Below, in pieces: positions 1 through 10,692 of a DNA stretch of 64,000 nt. Under the pieces are notes generated by a model. It was not told the DNA's origin. It was given only the letters and a program-made list of their open reading frames with translations, and ran no database searches. The position numbers and the translations under genes were made by a program. The stretch spans positions 3,968,001 through 4,032,000 of the forward strand of contig OX637334.1 of NCBI GenBank assembly GCA_951799405.1, written 5' to 3'. The stretch is from Agapetus fuscipes (lineage: Eukaryota; Arthropoda; Insecta; Trichoptera; Glossosomatidae). Numbering within the stretch: position 1 is the stretch's first letter; every line of letters starts with the position of its first letter.

Positions 1-660
1 CCCAAAAATCGTAACAATATTTCATTTTATATGAATGGAAGATGGACGTTTGAAAAATAAGTGAACAGAGTGATATCAAAGGTAATTAGCATGGAAGGAG
101 AAAACAAAAAAAAATGTAGTGATCAAGTAAGTGAGATTGCAAATGATTGGAATCTGCATAGTAAGGGTCGATAGCTCAGTTGGTAGAGTGCTTGCATTCC
201 ATGCCGTGAGCTCGGGTTTGAATCCCACCGAGGGTGTCAGAAATGATTTCCCGTGTCTGTTTTTACTTCAAACCCCGAAATAAAATACCAGCAAGGTTTA
301 TTCAGCCTTCCCTAGAAATGAGTACCAGCCCTCTCGGGAGCTGGGAAACCCCCACTTCGACTGAAGTGGTTGTCGTAAGGCTGGACCCCTTACCTGTAAA
401 AATAAATAGGTTCAACTTGCCACATGCGACCCCTTCGGGAATAACGCGATAAAAAGTTACAGTATATGTGTAGTTTAGTTGCGGTGAATCGCCTTGCGAG
501 TTGCGTTTTTAAGATAAATAGAAGAGCATGCATGAAGAGAGTGATGAATGTCAAGGAAATGAAAAAAATGTCCCAAGGATAAAACAAAGTGGAGATTTAT
601 CTGTGGAGGTACTGACCACCCCTAGCGGAACGGCGCGGCGGCTGAATACAACTACAATCA
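1..660 (+). mobile_element. LINE family J 3' end, split by SINE-A at 166-510
   Basis: Bases about 20-165 and 511-625 together match the C-terminal end seen at 50003-50190 (I-D/N-E-W-N, R-A-C-M-K-R-V-M, CGGTGHP-like end), with stops and frameshifts. A SINE-A copy interrupts it. Decayed non-LTR reverse-transcriptase remnant; clade not assigned. Confidence 0.6.
166..510 (+). repeat. SINE-A copy (tRNA-derived), near full length
   Basis: tRNA-like head with A box TAGCTCAGTTGG and B box GGTTTGAATCCC, followed by a unique body (ccagccctctcgggagctgg, cttacctgtaaaaataaata) and a tail near cttagttgcg. Pol III-transcribed retroposon by structure. Not a tRNA gene: the acceptor ends do not pair. Confidence 0.85.
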
Positions 661-667
661 GTATAAA

Positions 668-918
668 TAGATCTAATCTAATCTAAGTTGCAAAGACATG
701 TTACATAGGAGATTCACATTACATGCATTTTCACAACCAGACACGTACAAGTTCGCGCTTGCACATGCCGCATGTGAACCTACAACATAAAAAACAAATC
801 TCAAATGAACATACACCCTGCAACTCTTGCAGGGTGTATGTTCATTTGCATTGGCAAAGTGAACCATTTCTACAGCATGGGTGGTCAGCCGCATACCAAC
901 CTATAAGTCAAGGAACTA
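668..918 (-). repeat. Family C repeat copy with internal inverted duplication
   Basis: Starts with the (TCTAA) tail and ends at gtcaaggaac. The family frame (MRLTTHAVEMVHFAN... NISLQLRLD-like) is open over 73 codons. The centre is replaced by a 21-bp perfect hairpin (802-848). Confidence 0.85.
802..848. repeat. 21-bp perfect hairpin inside a family C copy
   Basis: Arms 802-822 and 828-848 are exact reverse complements with a 5-base loop ACTCT. Other family C copies carry a gaaacaggggtgac-type sequence here, so the right arm is a local inverted copy that replaced normal sequence. Confidence 0.9.
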
Positions 919-954
919 CACGACAAAGTTTAAAAAATTTCATACCCATATATT

Positions 955-1206
955 CACGTATAGTGCAACTTTCTTACCGCGTCCTCCCCTTGCATGTGGT
1001 GCCGGAGGACGTATTTATTTTACAGGTAAGGGAGTCGGCCTTACGCTTAACCCTTGAGTTGAAGTGTCCCAGCTCTCGAGTGGGCTGGTTCTCATTTCTT
1101 GTATAAGCCTCGATGTTTTTGTTTGGAATTTAAAAAATCATTTTTGACTCCCTCCGTGGGGATCGTATCCTAGCCCTCGGCATGCAATGCAAGCATTTTA
1201 CTGAGT
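955..1206 (-). repeat. SINE-A copy
   Basis: Reverse-strand match to SINE-A: body (gggagtcggccttacg..., ccagctctcgagtgggctgg) and degraded tRNA-like head with B box ggggatcgtatcctagc. Older and more diverged than the copy at 166. Confidence 0.7.
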
Positions 1207-1702
1207 TTTTTGTGAGTTTACCAACAAAAAACATCCTTTTTTTTTTCTTTGTTACACCAACCCCACGTCTAACATTTGCAAAATTTAACAACTTAAAACG
1301 AAAAAGAGGTAAATGGTCAAAATTGTAAAATATAGGGAGAAGCATTTCTCCCATTATCTCAAACAAGATATAAGTACAGTTGTTTTTTTCTTCACCCTTC
1401 TCAACACGGCAAAACATATTTTTAAGGGTAGACTTTTTTCACGACGCACCACTCCGCTGGCTTTCTTCGTTTTTTTTATGATCCGTATAAAGACGAAATG
1501 GCTTTTTCGGCGCTGTTTTGTAGCCCGCAAGAAGCCAAGCAGGCTTGTTAGGAAATGCGCTTTTTCCCTGTGTTGTTTTTTTTTTGTTTCTGACGGAAGT
1601 ACTGCTAGGTTATTTTATCAGCTGGGTGTGAAAACGAAACAAATGCCATTTTGTAAAGAATTTTGTTATTTTTTTACCACAGATAAAAATAAATTTTAAG
1701 AT
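1207..1702. other. Intronic AT-rich sequence, nothing recognised
   Basis: T- and A-rich with several homopolymer runs. Open frames of up to 128 codons exist here but show no conserved motif and no coding composition; I see no gene or named repeat. Confidence 0.5.
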
Positions 1703-1800
1703 AACTTATTTATTATTATTATTTGATGAACGCTGTCTTGTGTGAATCACACTTCAAGAGCCCTTTGCAATCTTAGTCGTCGCGATTCTCAAGAGTCAAT
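1703..1800 (-). repeat. SINE-B 3' fragment with (ATT)n tail
   Basis: Reads as the reverse of the SINE-B end: tttattattatta, gaacgctgtcttgtgtgaatcacac, then gccctttgcaatcttagtcgtcgc. Confidence 0.7.
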
Positions 1801-1844
1801 TCTTCAGCAATACGCAGGTGCTCGAAGCGTTACATTTTTGGTAT

Positions 1845-2236
1845 GAGACCGACCCACTGTGCTGTAAAACGCGCTTTACTTTTGCCAAAGGCACCCCGGT
1901 TCAAGGAAAGCCAGCAAGAGTTGCAGGGTGTATATTCATTTGAAAACTGAGTTTTGGTTTCATTTGTAGGTACACCGCTGTATTTATTTTACTTGTAGGC
2001 TTTTATTAGGCTCACCACTCACATCGTAAAAAATAGTTTACTTTACCAATGTTCCTTCTGTATCAGAGAAGGTCCGCAAGAGTTGCAGGACTTAAGTTCA
2101 TTCAAGATTTGAGTGCTCATTTTGTAAGTTCACATACGGCATGTTTTAGTGTGAACTGATACGTGTCTATTTGAGGGGTTTCATTTAATATGAATCTTAA
2201 TTTGAACAGATTTTTGCAATTAAGATTGTACATTAT
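1845..2236 (+). repeat. Two adjacent decayed family C copies
   Basis: A truncated copy (1845-1985, ccccggttcaaggaaagcc) is followed by a second copy (1992-2236, ggctcaccactcacatcgta to tttttgcaattaagatt). Both are heavily substituted and the family frame is broken. Confidence 0.65.
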
Positions 2237-2368
2237 AAATTCAGCATGTGTAAGAGCGACGTATCTCCTGATGGATGTGCATTAAATATGAGCCTTGAAT
2301 GTATGAAATACTGACACATCTTTTCAAGTTAGATTATAGATAACAGACTATCTTATCTTCTTACGGTG

Positions 2369-2883
2369 CTATTCTTAGACATTTTAGTCGCCCGTTGAGC
2401 CCACGCTTTGACAAACTAATTATTTATTTATGACTGTAAAAATATTAGTTTATAAATTGCTAAATATTTGTTACGTTTACGCACATGTTTTTGTAAAGTT
2501 CACTTTTTTAATGGTTTAATGGATTTTTTGGGTACATTACGAAAAATTATGTTTTTTTTAGATACGAGTATAAGTTAAATTGATGGCAGTTGATTGAAGA
2601 GTTATAAAAAATATTTATCATTATTGTAAAATGGAATACTCTATAAATTATTTAGCAGATTTAACCAATTGAGTCTTCCGTTGAGCCCACGACAAACTAA
2701 TGATGCATTTGTATGAAGACCTGTCAATCCAAGATGGCCGCAAGTGAACAGCTGATAAGTCTTCATACAAATATTATCAAAATTCGGTATGTAAGAATGA
2801 CTGTGGTGATGAAACTTCCAGCCCAGGCATCATTAGTTTGTCAAAGCGTGGGCTCAACCGACTAATAAAATATCTAAGAATAG
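2369..2883. mobile_element. TIR/foldback MITE, about 515 bp
   Basis: Left arm from 2369 (ctattcttagacatttta...) and right arm ending 2883 are inverted copies over about 55 bp, sharing ttgagcccacgctttgacaa. A further partial arm copy (about 2678-2708) and an inner inverted pair (ttgtatgaagac near 2709-2720 and gtcttcatacaaat near 2758-2771) suggest a nested or composite element. No transposase. Confidence 0.7.
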
Positions 2884-3481
2884 TTCCGTTAGAATTTTTG
2901 CAAACAGAACTTGTCTGTTCTCTCTCCTAGGCCAGTGACTTGTTCCTACATACAAGAGGTAGAGAACATAAATACTTTATAACGTGTATGATAGCCTATA
3001 AAAAGTAAGCGTGAATTTTCTCCCAGCATCACATACGAATCTTTATTACTACTCCAGAGCTGTGCAAGTTTTGTTTTCGATCAAGAAGAAGCAATAAACA
3101 TAAAATGTGTTTAAAATTATCGCTTGTTCCAATCAAAGACTTGTATCATATTTAAGTAGGTACTGGCGGAGCAATCAGAGACAATCGTTCTAGCGTAGGT
3201 TTCAAATAAAAACAGGACCAATTTAATGCTTGTCTGACCCTCAAACAGAACACATGTTTCATAAGATGTATGGTTGAGGTATAATATAATACTAAAGGCA
3301 TTGAAAAATATATTCTCTCTTTTTATTATTGAGCTACAGAAAAATCTATTCTTTGAATGAACACAACAGTCCTTGTGGTTGATGTCACTGTTAAATATCA
3401 AAAATTGTTACCACCGCGCTCGTCAGATATCAGACAACATAATACATATATAACATGAAATTTTGTTATCGTTGTTTTCAG
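2884..3481. other. 3' part of upstream Dscam intron
   Basis: No repeat or gene recognised until the acceptor tttttcag/ at 3481. Open frames on the reverse strand overlapping 3482-3626 are shadows of the Ig5 exon. Confidence 0.5.
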
Positions 3482-3626
3482 ATGCCAGTCCAGAGTTGGT
3501 GTACTGGTTCTCGGAGCAGACGCTGCAGCCAGGTCCCTCTGTCTCCCTGAAGTGTGTGGCAGCTGGTAGTCCTCCTCCACGCTTCACATGGACTCTGGAT
3601 GGATTCGCTCTCCCTGACAACACAAG
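3482..3626 (+). CDS. Dscam: Dscam-like exon: Ig5, N-terminal half
   Basis: Acceptor ttttcag ends at 3481; the donor gtaatt follows at 3627. The exon enters in phase 1 and leaves in phase 2. The translation contains the B-strand cysteine context LKCVAAGSPPP and the C-strand tryptophan FTWTLDG, diagnostic of an I-set Ig domain. The previous exon is more than 3.4 kb upstream, outside the window. An ATG-initiated reading would be an artefact, since the first codon is split across the intron. Confidence 0.9.
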
Positions 3627-3761
3627 GTAATTTCGTAAACCATATCATAATCGTCTTTTTTGTATAAAAACCTCATCTCAATCAATTGAATAGTGAAAAA
3701 AAAATATGGGTAAAAATTGCAACATCCCCGCTGAGTTTCATATAAAAAAACTAATTGATTT

Positions 3762-4020
3762 TTTTTAAGGAATCCTGTGCGAGAGGCTCCCCAAGTCTTG
3801 GGGGTCTATGACACTTTGGAAGGGTGCCGCAAAGGTGTTGCTTGAATTATGGTTTTTGTAGTCGGGCGCTGCAAGGAAGTGGCGATTGATGTTGGTTTTG
3901 AATTAAACCGGATTAATTTAGAAAGGAAACACAGATACTGGTAGACCATTCCATAAGCAGGCAAATTGGCAGAGGAATGTGCCATGAAAACGCCAAGTTC
4001 TCATAGTTTTGAGATCGACT
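3762..4020 (-). mobile_element. LINE family F 3' end
   Basis: Reverse strand matches the C-terminus and 3'UTR of the LINE at 41265-42030: ctcaaaactatgagaacttgg, cttatggaatgg, tatctgtgtttcc, then the tail agggagtctcccgcacaggatt-like sequence and an A-run. Contains frameshifts. Confidence 0.7.
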
Positions 4021-4136
4021 GGCTGGCTTTTTGTTTTTATTTGCAAAGTTTAGTTTTAATTGCAAAAAACCCTTATCACTTCAGCCTGTGATCAAGAGCT
4101 TAGTTGTCAATGGCCTTAAAGCCCATATTGCTTCTT

Positions 4137-4335
4137 CTATAATCTATAATCTAATCTGCAAAGATATGCAAACATCCAAGGCTTACTTTAAACATATGCC
4201 CACAGACAGGCACATTAGGTTCGCGCCTACACATTCTGCATGTGTGAATACAAATAAACAAAACCACACATTAACTTAAACCTTGCAACTCCTGCCGCCT
4301 TTCCCTTTTCCGAGGTGGCATCAAAAGTGAAAGTG
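4137..4335 (-). repeat. Family C copy
   Basis: Reverse-strand copy with ctgcaaagatatg tail end, ttcgcgcctacacattctgc and cttgcaactcctgccgcc. Belongs to the subfamily also seen at 13210-13450. Confidence 0.75.
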
Positions 4336-4466
4336 TCTTCTGGGCATCTGCTATTTTGAGATTATGTCCGCCCATGACCTCAAAATTGATACCCGCATTA
4401 TCCGCGGCAACGACTTTTGACCTTTCTCGAGGTGTCACCACTGATGTATTATTCCTTCCCCTCCAG

Positions 4467-4729
4467 GTTCCTGGTGGGGCAGTACGTCACCATCCACGAC
4501 GACGTCATCTCCCACGTGAACATCTCGCACGTGAAGGAGGAGGACGGTGGCGAGTACACGTGCACCGCCCACAACGCCGTGGCTCGTGCATCCCACAGCG
4601 CCAGAGTCAACGTGTACGGACTGCCGTACATCAGGGAGATGCCCAAGGTCACGGCCGTGGCGGGCAGCGACCTGGTCATCAAGTGCCCTGCAGCAGGGTA
4701 CCCGCTGGAAGCCATCACCTGGGAGAGAG
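4467..4729 (+). CDS. Dscam: Dscam-like exon: Ig5 C-terminal half and Ig6 N-terminal half
   Basis: Acceptor ccctccag ends at 4466, donor gtcagt at 4730; 263 bases, phase 2 in and phase 1 out. It finishes Ig5 with the DGGEYTC F-strand motif and opens Ig6 with GLPYIREMP, IKCPAAGYP and the core tryptophan ITWERG. VGQYVTIHDDVISHVNIS is a highly characteristic Dscam stretch and contains an N-glycosylation sequon. The exon is markedly GC-richer than the flanking introns. Confidence 0.95.
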
Positions 4730-4769
4730 GTCAGTCAAGCCAGTCTTCCAATTCAGATACTGTGATAAA

Positions 4770-5038
4770 TAATAATAATAATATTAGGATGATTTATTTG
4801 GTGAGCGCTGTTTTTGTGTGTATCACACCTTAAGAGCCCTCTGCGAGCTTGGTCGTCGCTGTAGAAAGCGCCAATTCTCAAGCAAGACCCAGTTGTTGTA
4901 AGGTTGGATGGACCTTTCAGTTACCGGTCTTTGGTAAAGGTTTATGAATTTTTCAACCCAGCGAAGAGCACATTCAAAATTTAAATGGTATATTTGTGTG
5001 CTCCGCCGGGATCCGAATCCACAACCTTCCATTTACTT
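4770..5038 (-). repeat. SINE-B copy, (ATT)n-tailed
   Basis: Reverse-strand: (aat)n, ggatgatttatttggtgagc, gagcttggtcgtcgctgtag, ctccgccgggatccgaatcc (B box). Truncated before the A box. It starts only about 40 bases after the Ig5/Ig6 exon donor. Confidence 0.85.
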
Positions 5039-5889
5039 ATTTAAGAGCTTTATACTCCGAGTCACCGAGTGTTGCACTACGACATCAGTACGGCTTTTTG
5101 GTGCATGAATTAAATCATGTCCTCGCTCGCGGATGAAGTCGTCAGGCAGATACAACCTGTAGCTCTCCAACAAGGTGGGACCTTCTATAAAGTCGTTAAC
5201 GACCTTATTAGAGAGCACCATAAGGGATCTTTTGCGCCTCGTTTCCAGGCTTTTGAATCCAGCATCTCTAGCATCTCTCCAACGTCTACCGCAGTAGCTC
5301 CTCATGATGCATGAATTTATTGTACATCATTTTCACGCAGCTTTATCAGAAACTTTTTTTGGACTTGTTGTATCATAATGTGATTTCACTGGTAAAGACT
5401 CCAAACCTAGCAACGTATTGCATGAGAGCTGAGGATTAGGTAGGTATATATTATCCAAAATAAACTTAAACGACAACGATATAAATCTAACTTTGGAAGT
5501 TTATTCTAAAAGTGGAGAGAATTTCGAAAGAGGTCAGTTTATTTTAAGTTAGGTCTACGAATACCGGCTAAAGTCAGACAATGTGACCCAGTTTTCAATT
5601 CTGCATATTTTATGAAAAGCAGATTACGAAACAGTGATTTTTAATTTCTTTCTATACACTTTTCTATTCGTCTGGCTAGAAGGTTAGAAATATACCAGAA
5701 CAACCGAAATAAAAGCTCTTAGAATGATCACTGGCAGAACATTGCGAGATTGCATCCGCAATGATCACATAAAAAATCCTGTGAAATAGAGGACAACATG
5801 TAGTCATGTCTACAGATAATGGTTCCTGGAGACGTTGACTACGTTGCCAACGAAACGTCTAGAATTAAACAAATTGTCAAACACATGCC
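5039..5889. other. Intronic, unclassified; foldback fragment at about 5815-5880
   Basis: 5117-5314 is open on + (65 codons) and 5033-5305 on - (90 codons) but neither shows a family motif. 5815-5880 (ggagacgttgactacgttgc, aacgaaacgtctagaatt) matches an arm of the foldback family at 12595-12869. Confidence 0.45.
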
Positions 5890-6305
5890 GAAAAACACAA
5901 TGCCAAATGAACATAAGCCCTGCAATTCTTGCCAACTTTCCCTGAAACAGGGGTGACAATATCTGAAAACGGTAATTACAGTTGTAAAAATGACTCAAGC
6001 ACGCCGAATGCATTGTAGCTGAAGAGCCTTTGAGAAAACTTAGGTTTGACAAAAGAAACAAATCTGTATTTAGAGCCGTAGCATCGAAAAACGAAATTGC
6101 CAGAAATGACTTCGCCTATGTCACCCCTGTTTCAGGAAAGGTCAGCAAAAGTTACAGGACTTATGTTCATTTGAAATTGGCTCTTTATATTTTAAGTCCA
6201 CATGTGGCATGCTTAAGCGCGAACTTATACGTGTCTGCTTGTGGGAATGCATTGAATATGAATCTCAAATGTAATACATCTTTGCGACTTACATTATAGA
6301 TACGA
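5890..6305. repeat. Family C fragments: - (5890-5975) and + (6085-6305)
   Basis: The first is a 5' fragment on the reverse strand (ctgcaattcttgccaacttt). The second is a longer + copy running from cctatgtcacccctgtttcag to gcgacttacattatag with the family frame open but strongly diverged. Confidence 0.7.
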
Positions 6306-6499
6306 AAAGAAGACTAAGCTATGAATGGCAATTGTTGAGAAGCAATTTCTATACTAATAATCTAAAAAAAAAAAATTAAAAAAATAATTTATCCACCTGA
6401 TGATGCGAACGGATGTTTGCGAAACCGGTTGTGGTTTATAAAAATATACTCACGTAATCGAAAACAAAACTGTTTTTCTTTTTTCATTAAAAAATATAT

Positions 6500-6718
6500 T
6501 TACGAGTTCATTTATTTTCTCGAGCGCTTTCGGTGTTATCTCATCACGATCAAGAGAACAACCAACAAATCTAAAAACTGCAACAGTGAATTCCGGAGGA
6601 AGTTTTGGGGGGTGGAGATATAGTGGGGTGAGGGAAGGAGTAAACATGGTATATAAAAAACTACAATAGAAGCGTGTAGAAGAAATTGAAAGCGCTCGAG
6701 AAAATAACCCAACTCTTG
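6500..6718. mobile_element. Foldback MITE with GAGCGCTTTC arms
   Basis: Arms 6512-6531 and 6688-6707 are perfect 20-bp inverted repeats (core ctcgagcgctttc) and imperfect pairing extends outward. A solitary arm of the same element lies at about 32083-32115. Confidence 0.7.
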
Positions 6719-7394
6719 AAGGAAAAGTAATATAAATATATAAATAAGAATGAATCTTTACAATGCTAATAGACAAACCCTAAAACTTTAATTCATTTCT
6801 AGAACATCTAGAATTACAGTGTTAATCCTTTTAAAATTGTGTGTAGACACTCTCCCACACACGTTGAATTCCCAAAGCTCCCAAATACATAAGCACAACA
6901 CACCCTAATCCTAGGCGAGATGTATAATTCAAGCTTTAATTCTGCGAGGAGATGGTCCAGGGATCATCTGCCTGAGATTAGTACGTCCTCGCAGATAATC
7001 CAACTATAAAGGAGTTAAGCTAGGACTAGGAATATAGATACGATACTAATATGTGCTCAGAAAATAAGTACCAATTTTGAAAGTTTCTCGGCAGAAACGT
7101 TACACGTTTTTGTAACTAAGATAACTTTTAAACCGTTTTTGTGTTTGATACATCGCACGTTTAATCATAAAGAGCAATAATTAAAAAAACAAGAATGTTG
7201 GGAAATCGCGTTTGAAGTTCAGACAACCAGTACAACTTGTATGTGATGAAAAAGGCGACCGATGTTTTATCTCGGTCATATTCGTCCAAATTGAACGGCT
7301 GTCGCATTCTACCTATTCTTCTCGCATTGTTCTTGCGTTTTATTACAAAATCTCGATTTTCCCAATTTTTGAGTTATTGCTCTTTATTATTAAG
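6719..7394. other. Intronic, nothing recognised
   Basis: AT-rich sequence without repeat homology to the rest of the window that I could see and without coding features. Confidence 0.4.
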
Positions 7395-7545
7395 CGTGCG
7401 ACATGTTCAATGCATGTCCACAAGCAAACACATCTAAGTTTACGCTTACATATGCTGCGTGCTTAGTAACAAAATCCAAATGTAAATCTAAAGTGAACAC
7501 AAACCCTGCATCTTTTACTTTCTGTCCCTGAAACAGGGTTAAAAT
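7395..7545 (-). repeat. Family C copy, decayed
   Basis: gcatgtccacaagcaaacac, cttacatatgctgcgtgct and ctgtccctgaaacagg place it on the reverse strand; the tail end is lost. Confidence 0.6.
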
Positions 7546-7824
7546 GGGTTTTATTTACTTTTTTTTAGTTTTTGTGCTCAGTCTCATACAAAATTATTAT
7601 TAGTTTTAATATAGTGTTTAGATGGGCAAGGGATCATCCGCGTTTAATTCATGCGATCCCAAGGGTTATCCAGTAATAACTAAGTTAGTCCAGAGCTTTG
7701 AATAAGGACACACTAAAAGGACATACAACCAAAGCATAAAACAATGGGCGCAAGAAACATCACATACTAGAAAAAGTAGACCCAGATCATGTTATTAGAC
7801 TCACAACAAACTTTTCAAAAAAAT

Positions 7825-8205
7825 CATGGTTGCCATTCCAATAGGGGTGGCCTCTGCGGCAGAGCCTCTTAAGATTTGCCCTTTTTTTCCTATCCTTGCA
7901 TACCTCTTTCAATTTATTCATATCCATCCCCTTTTTCATACATTTTATTCTTTAACATTCGCTTTGTACACTCCATTCTTTCATAAACCATGCTGTTTTC
8001 GGTCTTTCCTTTCCTCTTTTTCCTTTCACGTTTTTTCTATATACACACTTTGTAAGTCTTTCATCATCCATTCTTTCTACTCGTCCAAACCATTTCTACA
8101 GATCCTTTTGCACCTTAACTTTCACATCCTCTTTCAACTTGCATTTGTCTTACACCCATTCATTGGAGGCGTCGTTGGCACTTTAGTCAATTTCAAAAGA
8201 GTTAT
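7825..8205 (-). mobile_element. LINE family J 3' end, reverse strand
   Basis: Reverse complement reads ...ttgaaagaggtatgcaagga, matching the gaagtatgcaaggacaga region at 50003-50190, followed by the end sequence ccacccctattgg. The + strand frame across it is a shadow. Confidence 0.55.
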
Positions 8206-8279
8206 TTTTAAGGAATGAGAAAAAATATTTATTCTGAAATGTATTTGCCTTTACCCTATGCGCGCTACTGCTAAAGAGG

Positions 8280-8281
<2 letters not shown>

Positions 8282-8332
<51 letters not shown>
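8282..8332. repeat. Poly(T) run, about 51 bases
   Basis: Uninterrupted T run directly before a SINE-D copy, so it is the reverse of that retroposon's poly(A) tail. Confidence 0.8.
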
Positions 8333-8336
<4 letters not shown>

Positions 8337-8585
8337 AGATTTGTGAAGAGGAATGCAATTCACCAACCTATTCTGCCTGGCCAGAAACAGGTATTAATTT
8401 CATAATTTAATAATTCATTCTTGTTAATTATTAATGAATTATTAAATAATAATTACCCAATAACATCTGTTGAACCAGGGTCAAAGTTAAAGTCAAGTGA
8501 CCCAAGCGGGGATCGAACCAACGTTGTTCCATTCGAAACACGCTAGAAAGATCAGCCCTCTTGGCCCCCGCGGCTATAACCCCGA
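8333..8585 (-). repeat. SINE-D copy (tRNA-derived)
   Basis: Reverse-strand retroposon: (A) tail, cctggccag near its 3' end, gaaccagggtc, and a tRNA-like head (B box in gcggggatcgaaccaacg, A box near ccgcggctataac). An AT-rich insertion (about 8398-8470) interrupts it. Confidence 0.7.
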
Positions 8586-9073
8586 CTTTTCAAGTAATAT
8601 GACCAGATCTTGCCTTGGAAACCATACGCGTTAATCTGGGTGTGTTTGTGTGAAGGCTCAGGAGTAAACACAAACCTCAGTTTGTGGAAAATAAACCCAA
8701 CGCTCATCCTACGTCACGGGCCTTAATGTGAGCCACATTCAAACAAAGGCGAAATAGTAACGCCTTAGCTTAGACATTTTTTTTAAATTTAGCTTATATA
8801 TTTCAGTAGTTGGCCTGGTATTCTGCAATTAGTTGGTGTTGCTTGTAAATCGGAACTATTTTTTAAACATACTAATATAAATAATATGTAGGAATAGAGA
8901 AAATGTTTTTGAAAGCCTTGTTTTAGAAGCCTCATACCAATCTATAAGTCAAGGGATTCAGTAGCTTACAAATCTAATATCTGTAACCGGAACTAACCGA
9001 AACTAAACGAAACTAGCGGATATCCGAAATAATATTATTCCTATATTCATATCCAAAACTTTACTTCCATCTT

Positions 9074-9332
9074 ATATAATCTAATCTAGGTTGCAAAATA
9101 TAATTACCATTAGAGATTCACATTACATGCATTTTCACAAAGCCGACATGTTAAAGTTCGCGCTTAAACATGCCGCATGTAATCCTACGATATAAAAACC
9201 CGAATCTCAAATGGGTATACACCCTGCAACTCCTGCAAACCTTCCCTGAAACAGGGGTGACATTGGCAAAGTGAACCATTTTCTACAGCGTGGGTGGTCA
9301 GCTGCATAGCAACCTATAAATCAAGGAACATA
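9074..9332 (-). repeat. Family C copy
   Basis: Full-length-like reverse copy from the tail taatctaggttgcaaa to gtcaaggaacatacac. The frame is interrupted. Confidence 0.8.
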
Positions 9333-9661
9333 CACAGCAAATCACATTTTTAATATCAACAAATTATAACATGTATGGACATCAAAAACTAACAGAAAAC
9401 AAATTTGAATTTAAAAAACTTCCATAATATCCCTAAATATAAACTAGAAGATACCGTTGTGTATATTTTGTATAACATCTACTCGTATGTATGTATTTTG
9501 AATCGATCTGCGGTTTTACATATTACATCGAAATAAACGGAAACCACTGATCTTGTAATATTCCATTTAATTACAAACCACCGATATAAGATACGTGTAC
9601 CTATACATTATAACATCATAAATAATTAAACATTGCAAATAAGCTTACATTTGAATATTCA

Positions 9662-9746
9662 ATAATAATTATTATAATAATAATACTAGGATGATTTATT
9701 TGGTGACCGCTGTTTTTAGTTGAATCACACCTCAAGAGCCCTCTAT
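9662..9746 (-). repeat. SINE-B 3' fragment
   Basis: (aat/att) tail, then aggatgatttatttggtgac and cacacctcaagagccctct. Confidence 0.75.
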
Positions 9747-9817
9747 ATAAAATGATGTATAACATATATTTTTTAAATAAGCCATCAAAAGCCAAAACAT
9801 TTTATTTTCAACGAAGT

Positions 9818-10380
9818 AGTCACCCCAGTGCTTGGCTTATCTACCATTGGATTAAAAGATGACCTTTAAATTAAATTGTCTTAAGAATCACATTCTACGC
9901 AATTTGAGCTAAGAAAAAAACGTAAAACACGATAATGTATTTGTGTATTTTTGTTCCGCGACAGGGATCTCGTCAGATAGTTCCTTATCGCCCTGTAGCT
10001 TCCAATACAAATGCACAATATAACAGTTGCATAAATCGCCTTCAACGCAGTGGTAATACCTGTACACTGGACTTTGACCCACCCAACAATAACTTTGATA
10101 GGTATAGAGCTGGTCTGTTGAGGTACTTTTTGGATGAATAGTGTTTTTATTTCTGTTGCTTGTATATTTCATTTGATTTTTGATTTATATTTTTTGATTT
10201 ATATTTTTTCTCTAGATAGTAACTTTGATTTTTATTCTTATTTTTATATAGTTTTTGTTATTGTGTTTATTTGTTTCATTTTACTTTCATATACTTTACA
10301 TCTTTTTGGTATTTTTATGTATTTGTGTTATTTTTGAAACTATGTAACCATTTCATGTAAAAGGCACTAAGTGCCGTTAA

Positions 10381-10411
<31 letters not shown>

Positions 10412-10692
10412 AATGTAAAATTTATTTAAAAAAAAAAACAAACAAAATAATGAGTTGACCGGTTTCGACCTCTTGGTCATCTTCAGAGTAACTTATGTCT
10501 TAAAAATAGAGCACAATGGAGCAAAATAGAGAAAAATAAAGGAATTTGTTTTCAATATTTTAAAATCAACTTTTAGCATTCATAAGACACATTGGTCCAG
10601 TACACATACAAACATTGCTCATGTGAAATTGCTTCTGTTGGAGATAAGAAAAACAAGCACTAAAGTGATGACGTGACATAATTTTTGGGACT
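9818..10692. mobile_element. MITE-E copy split by LINE-H insertion
   Basis: Left TIR caccccagtgcttggcttat and right TIR acaagcactaaagtgatgacg flank the internal halves (9838-9935, about 10545-10690) seen contiguous at 16931-17193. A LINE-H end is inserted between them. Confidence 0.65.
9938..10418 (+). mobile_element. LINE family H 3' end with (AAAT)n tail
   Basis: A C-terminal frame ends at 10139-10141 (…AGLLRYFLDE stop). A T-rich 3'UTR follows with a small palindrome ggcactaagtgcc and a (TAAA)n tail to about 10418. The same ending lies reversed at 26412-26470. Clade not assigned. Confidence 0.6.

Noticed and set aside
166..240. tRNA gene (Ala-like A and B boxes)
   Set aside because: The acceptor ends do not pair and the sequence continues into a SINE body found at several other loci; it is a SINE-A head.
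1313..1699. 128-codon open frame
   Set aside because: Phe/Lys-rich translation of AT-rich intron; no motif, no splice sites with neighbours.
4356..4772. 138-codon open frames overlapping the Ig5/Ig6 exon in other frames
   Set aside because: Shadows of a GC-rich exon. Only the spliced frame shows Ig cysteine and tryptophan motifs.
5033..5305. 90-codon reverse-strand frame, possible transposon protein
   Set aside because: Arginine-rich and slightly LINE-like, but no recognisable motif and no second copy; left as unclassified intron.
7826..8218. 130-codon hydrophobic protein on the + strand
   Set aside because: Antisense of a decayed LINE-J end; T-rich composition produces spurious Phe/Ser/Leu runs.
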